Origin: Hoeflea_A sp039025395
GTDB lineage: Bacteria; Pseudomonadota; Alphaproteobacteria; Rhizobiales; Rhizobiaceae
Assembly: GCA_039025395.1 (NCBI GenBank)
Contig: JBCCOK010000008.1
Span: forward strand, 43,417-107,416
Length of the DNA stretch: 64,000 nucleotides
Direction of reading: 5' to 3'
Every line of letters starts with the position of its first letter. The first letter of the stretch is position 1. The position numbers and the translations under genes were made by a program. The notes under the pieces were generated by a model. It was not told the DNA's origin. It ran no database searches and was given only the letters and a program-made list of their open reading frames with translations. Below are positions 62,058-64,000 of the stretch, one piece after another.

Positions 62058-63190
62058 CCGACCAACCGGAATTCGCTGGCGATATCCTGTCCCTCTTTGC
62101 GCAGCGCGGCGCGCACCGGGTCGACATCCCGGTTATCCAACCTGCCGATCCGTTTCTCGATATGGCGGGCGAGGAATTGCGCCGGCGGATCTTTCTGACG
62201 GAAAGCGAAAGCGGCACCAGCCTGTGCCTGCGGCCGGAGTTCACCATCCCTGTCTGCATGCATCATATCGAAAGCAATCCGACGCGCGGGCAGCGCTATG
62301 CCTATCTTGGCCAGGTCTTCCGGCAACGGCGCGACGGCGATAGCGAGTTCTATCAGGCCGGGATCGAGGATCTCGGCGATGCCGATATTGCCCATGCCGA
62401 TGCCAAGGCCATAACGGACGCGTACGATACGCTGAGCGCCATTCTGCCGAAGGCATCTTTCGATACCACGCTTGGTGACCAGACCGTCTTCGAAGCCGTC
62501 ATCGCGGCGCTCGGTCTGCCGGACGGCTGGCAGACGCGGCTGGTACGGGCTTTCGGCGAACCCGAACAGCTGGACCTTCTGCTTCAGGCGTTGTCGCGGC
62601 CGCCCGGGCAAATCCCTGGCCTCGACGCAGAGACTGCAATCCTCCTGGCGCGCGAAGACGAGACGGCGCTTGCGGTCGCGATCGAATGGCGCATGGCTCA
62701 GACCGGCTATCTTGCCGGTGCCGGGCGCGCCCCGGATGAAATCGCACGTCGGCTCATACAAAAAGCGCGGCTGGCCGGCGCCCATCTTGAACCGGAGGCA
62801 CTTGACGTCCTGAAGACGCTCCTTGCCCTTGAGGTCGCGATGCCGGACGCGATTGGTGCGTTGGATATGTTTGCAGCGAAAGCAGGCCTGGATATCGGAT
62901 CAGCGCTCGCTATTTTCGAGCGGCGCGTCGAAGCCTTGCGCGCATCCGGCTTCGACCTTGCAGCGATGCATTACAGGGCCGCCTTTGGCAGGCCGCTGGA
63001 TTATTATACGGGCCTCGTGTTTGAAATGTCGTCGAGCGGGTCTGTTCTTGCTGGCGGCGGGCGTTTCGACCGGCTCTTGACGTTGTTGGGTGCGCAGACG
63101 ACGACCCCGGCCGTGGGCTTCTCTCTGTGGCTCGACCGTATCGCAGCGGTGCGCGGAATTGGAGATGGGGGCCGGTCGAAATGCGTGTGA
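62054..63190 (+). CDS. hisZ: ATP phosphoribosyltransferase regulatory subunit
   Basis: A 378-residue HisZ, a histidyl-tRNA synthetase paralogue without aminoacylation activity that activates the short form of HisG. It keeps the class II core (PVIQPADPFLDMAGEEL, RPEFTIPVCMHHI, FYQAGIEDLG, GRPLDYYTGLVFE). The ATGA overlap with hisS and 10-bp overlap with hisG place all three in one operon; HisZ and HisS here are presumably products of an old tandem duplication. Confidence 0.93.
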   Translation: MTDQPEFAGDILSLFAQRGAHRVDIPVIQPADPFLDMAGEELRRRIFLTESESGTSLCLRPEFTIPVCMHHIESNPTRGQRYAYLGQVFRQRRDGDSEFYQAGIEDLGDADIAHADAKAITDAYDTLSAILPKASFDTTLGDQTVFEAVIAALGLPDGWQTRLVRAFGEPEQLDLLLQALSRPPGQIPGLDAETAILLAREDETALAVAIEWRMAQTGYLAGAGRAPDEIARRLIQKARLAGAHLEPEALDVLKTLLALEVAMPDAIGALDMFAAKAGLDIGSALAIFERRVEALRASGFDLAAMHYRAAFGRPLDYYTGLVFEMSSSGSVLAGGGRFDRLLTLLGAQTTTPAVGFSLWLDRIAAVRGIGDGGRSKCV

Positions 63191-63888
63191 CCATTGCGCT
63201 GCCTTCCAAGGGCCGGATGAAGGACGAGGCGACGGACGTGTTTGTGCGTGCCGGCCTTGATGTTACCGACACCGGAAACGAACGCTCCTATCGGGGCAGG
63301 ATCGATGACATGCCAGAGGTCGAGATTGCATTCCTGACGGCTGCTGAAATCGCCCGGGAGCTTGGGCGGGGCGGTCTTGATCTCGGCATCACCGGCGAGG
63401 ACCTGGTGCGTGAAGACCTGAGCGATGTTGACAACCAGGTTGAGTTCTGCGCGCGCCTGGGTTTTGCCAAGGCCGACGTTGTGGTTGCCGTGCCGGATGT
63501 GTGGATCGACGTGGAAACAATGGCCGATCTCGGCGATGTGGCGTCCGAGTTTCGCCATCAGCATGGAAGGCGCCTGCGGATCGCAACCAAATACCGGCAG
63601 CTGACGCAGCAGTTTTTTTCCGCCAAGCACGGCATACAGGTCTACCGTATCGTCGAGAGCCTTGGCGCAACAGAAGGCGCGCCCGCATCGGGCCAGGCCG
63701 ATATCATTGTCGATATCACATCGACCGGATCGACGCTAAAGGCCAACCATCTGAAAACCCTCTCGGACGGGATCATCCTGAAATCGCAGGCATGTCTTGT
63801 GCGTTCGCACACGCGCAAACGCAATGCGGATGGGGAACGGGCTCTGCGGACGGTCATTGACAGAGTGCGTGGATCGCTTGGCAGCTAG
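63181..63888 (+). CDS. hisG: ATP phosphoribosyltransferase, short form
   Basis: A 235-residue short-form HisG, which lacks the C-terminal regulatory domain and therefore needs HisZ. MRVTIALPSKGRMKDEA begins the protein; LDLGITGEDLV and the PRPP-binding IIVDITSTGSTLKAN motif follow. It catalyses the first step of histidine synthesis. The ATG at 63181 lies inside the end of hisZ; a frame further upstream (63127) is not family-like. Confidence 0.95.
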   Translation: MRVTIALPSKGRMKDEATDVFVRAGLDVTDTGNERSYRGRIDDMPEVEIAFLTAAEIARELGRGGLDLGITGEDLVREDLSDVDNQVEFCARLGFAKADVVVAVPDVWIDVETMADLGDVASEFRHQHGRRLRIATKYRQLTQQFFSAKHGIQVYRIVESLGATEGAPASGQADIIVDITSTGSTLKANHLKTLSDGIILKSQACLVRSHTRKRNADGERALRTVIDRVRGSLGS

Positions 63889-64000
63889 AGCGCTTCTGGC
63901 TTAGATTGGATCATTTGACCGAGGCGATTTTGGTCGCTGACAAGGCGGGTTGCGCGCCGTGGTGCCAACCCACCACAAGCGTGAGCCAACGCCGTCAGGG
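63889..64000. other. Intergenic sequence after hisG, possible interspersed repeat
   Basis: The last 112 bp hold no gene. They contain small hairpins (GCGA...TCGC near 63933-63946 and GTGGT...ACCAC near 63960-63977). The sequence following the hisG stop resembles short intergenic repeats I recall from Phyllobacteriaceae, but no second copy is in the window and the element is cut by the window end. Confidence 0.25.

Overview
The window is about 64 kb of GC-rich, densely coding chromosomal DNA, most likely from an alphaproteobacterium of the order Hyphomicrobiales (a Phyllobacteriaceae/Rhizobiaceae-like lineage). The evidence is gene content and order: lpxK-waaA-lysophospholipid acyltransferase-DUF4170-inositol phosphatase-pmbA, ribF-HAD hydrolase-groES-groEL, hisS-hisZ-hisG, a ChrR-type anti-sigma/ECF pair, and several L,D-transpeptidases. 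No rRNA, tRNA, insertion sequence, prophage or CRISPR array was found. The genus cannot be named from sequence alone.

Region by region. 0-5 kb: exported alpha/beta hydrolase, GT39 membrane glycosyltransferase, acyl-CoA ligase. 5-10 kb: a photo-oxidative-stress type locus with an ECF sigma factor, its ChrR zinc/cupin anti-sigma factor and an SDR on the minus strand, facing an FAD oxidoreductase-DUF1365 pair, with a fasciclin protein beside them; the three transcription units share one promoter motif (GTGATCC-N18-TAT). 10-24.5 kb: a galactoside catabolic island with ABC importer, IclR regulator, GH36 alpha-galactosidase, GH42 beta-galactosidase and most of the De Ley-Doudoroff galactose pathway (dehydrogenase, lactonase, DgoK, DgoA; galactonate dehydratase is absent). 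24.5-28.5 kb: a four-gene Mn/Fe/Zn ABC importer whose first permease carries a DtxR-like cytosolic tail, preceded by a Mur/Fur-like palindrome.

28.5-44.5 kb: housekeeping genes, namely mutL, lipid A/Kdo genes (lpxK, waaA), envelope acyltransferase, CysQ-like phosphatase, PmbA, a KefB-like antiporter, a MATE exporter, DUF302, a patatin, rsmD, an rluB-like gene, tadA and a lipoprotein. 44.5-53.4 kb: ileS, two coupled SDRs, ribF, a HAD phosphatase, and groES-groEL under a CIRCE operator. 53.4-56.5 kb: a three-gene coupled operon (small HTH protein, cation/proton antiporter, double UspA) preceded by a six-unit array of 10-bp direct repeats. 56.5-64 kb: GST, DoxX (with an upstream inverted repeat), two L,D-transpeptidases, tag, and hisS-hisZ-hisG.

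Main points of interest: the three-promoter ECF/ChrR regulon, the 10-bp repeat array before the HTH-antiporter-Usp operon, the permease-repressor-like fusion in the metal importer, and a galactoside island whose enzyme set would suit alpha-Gal-beta-Gal-glycerol from galactolipids.
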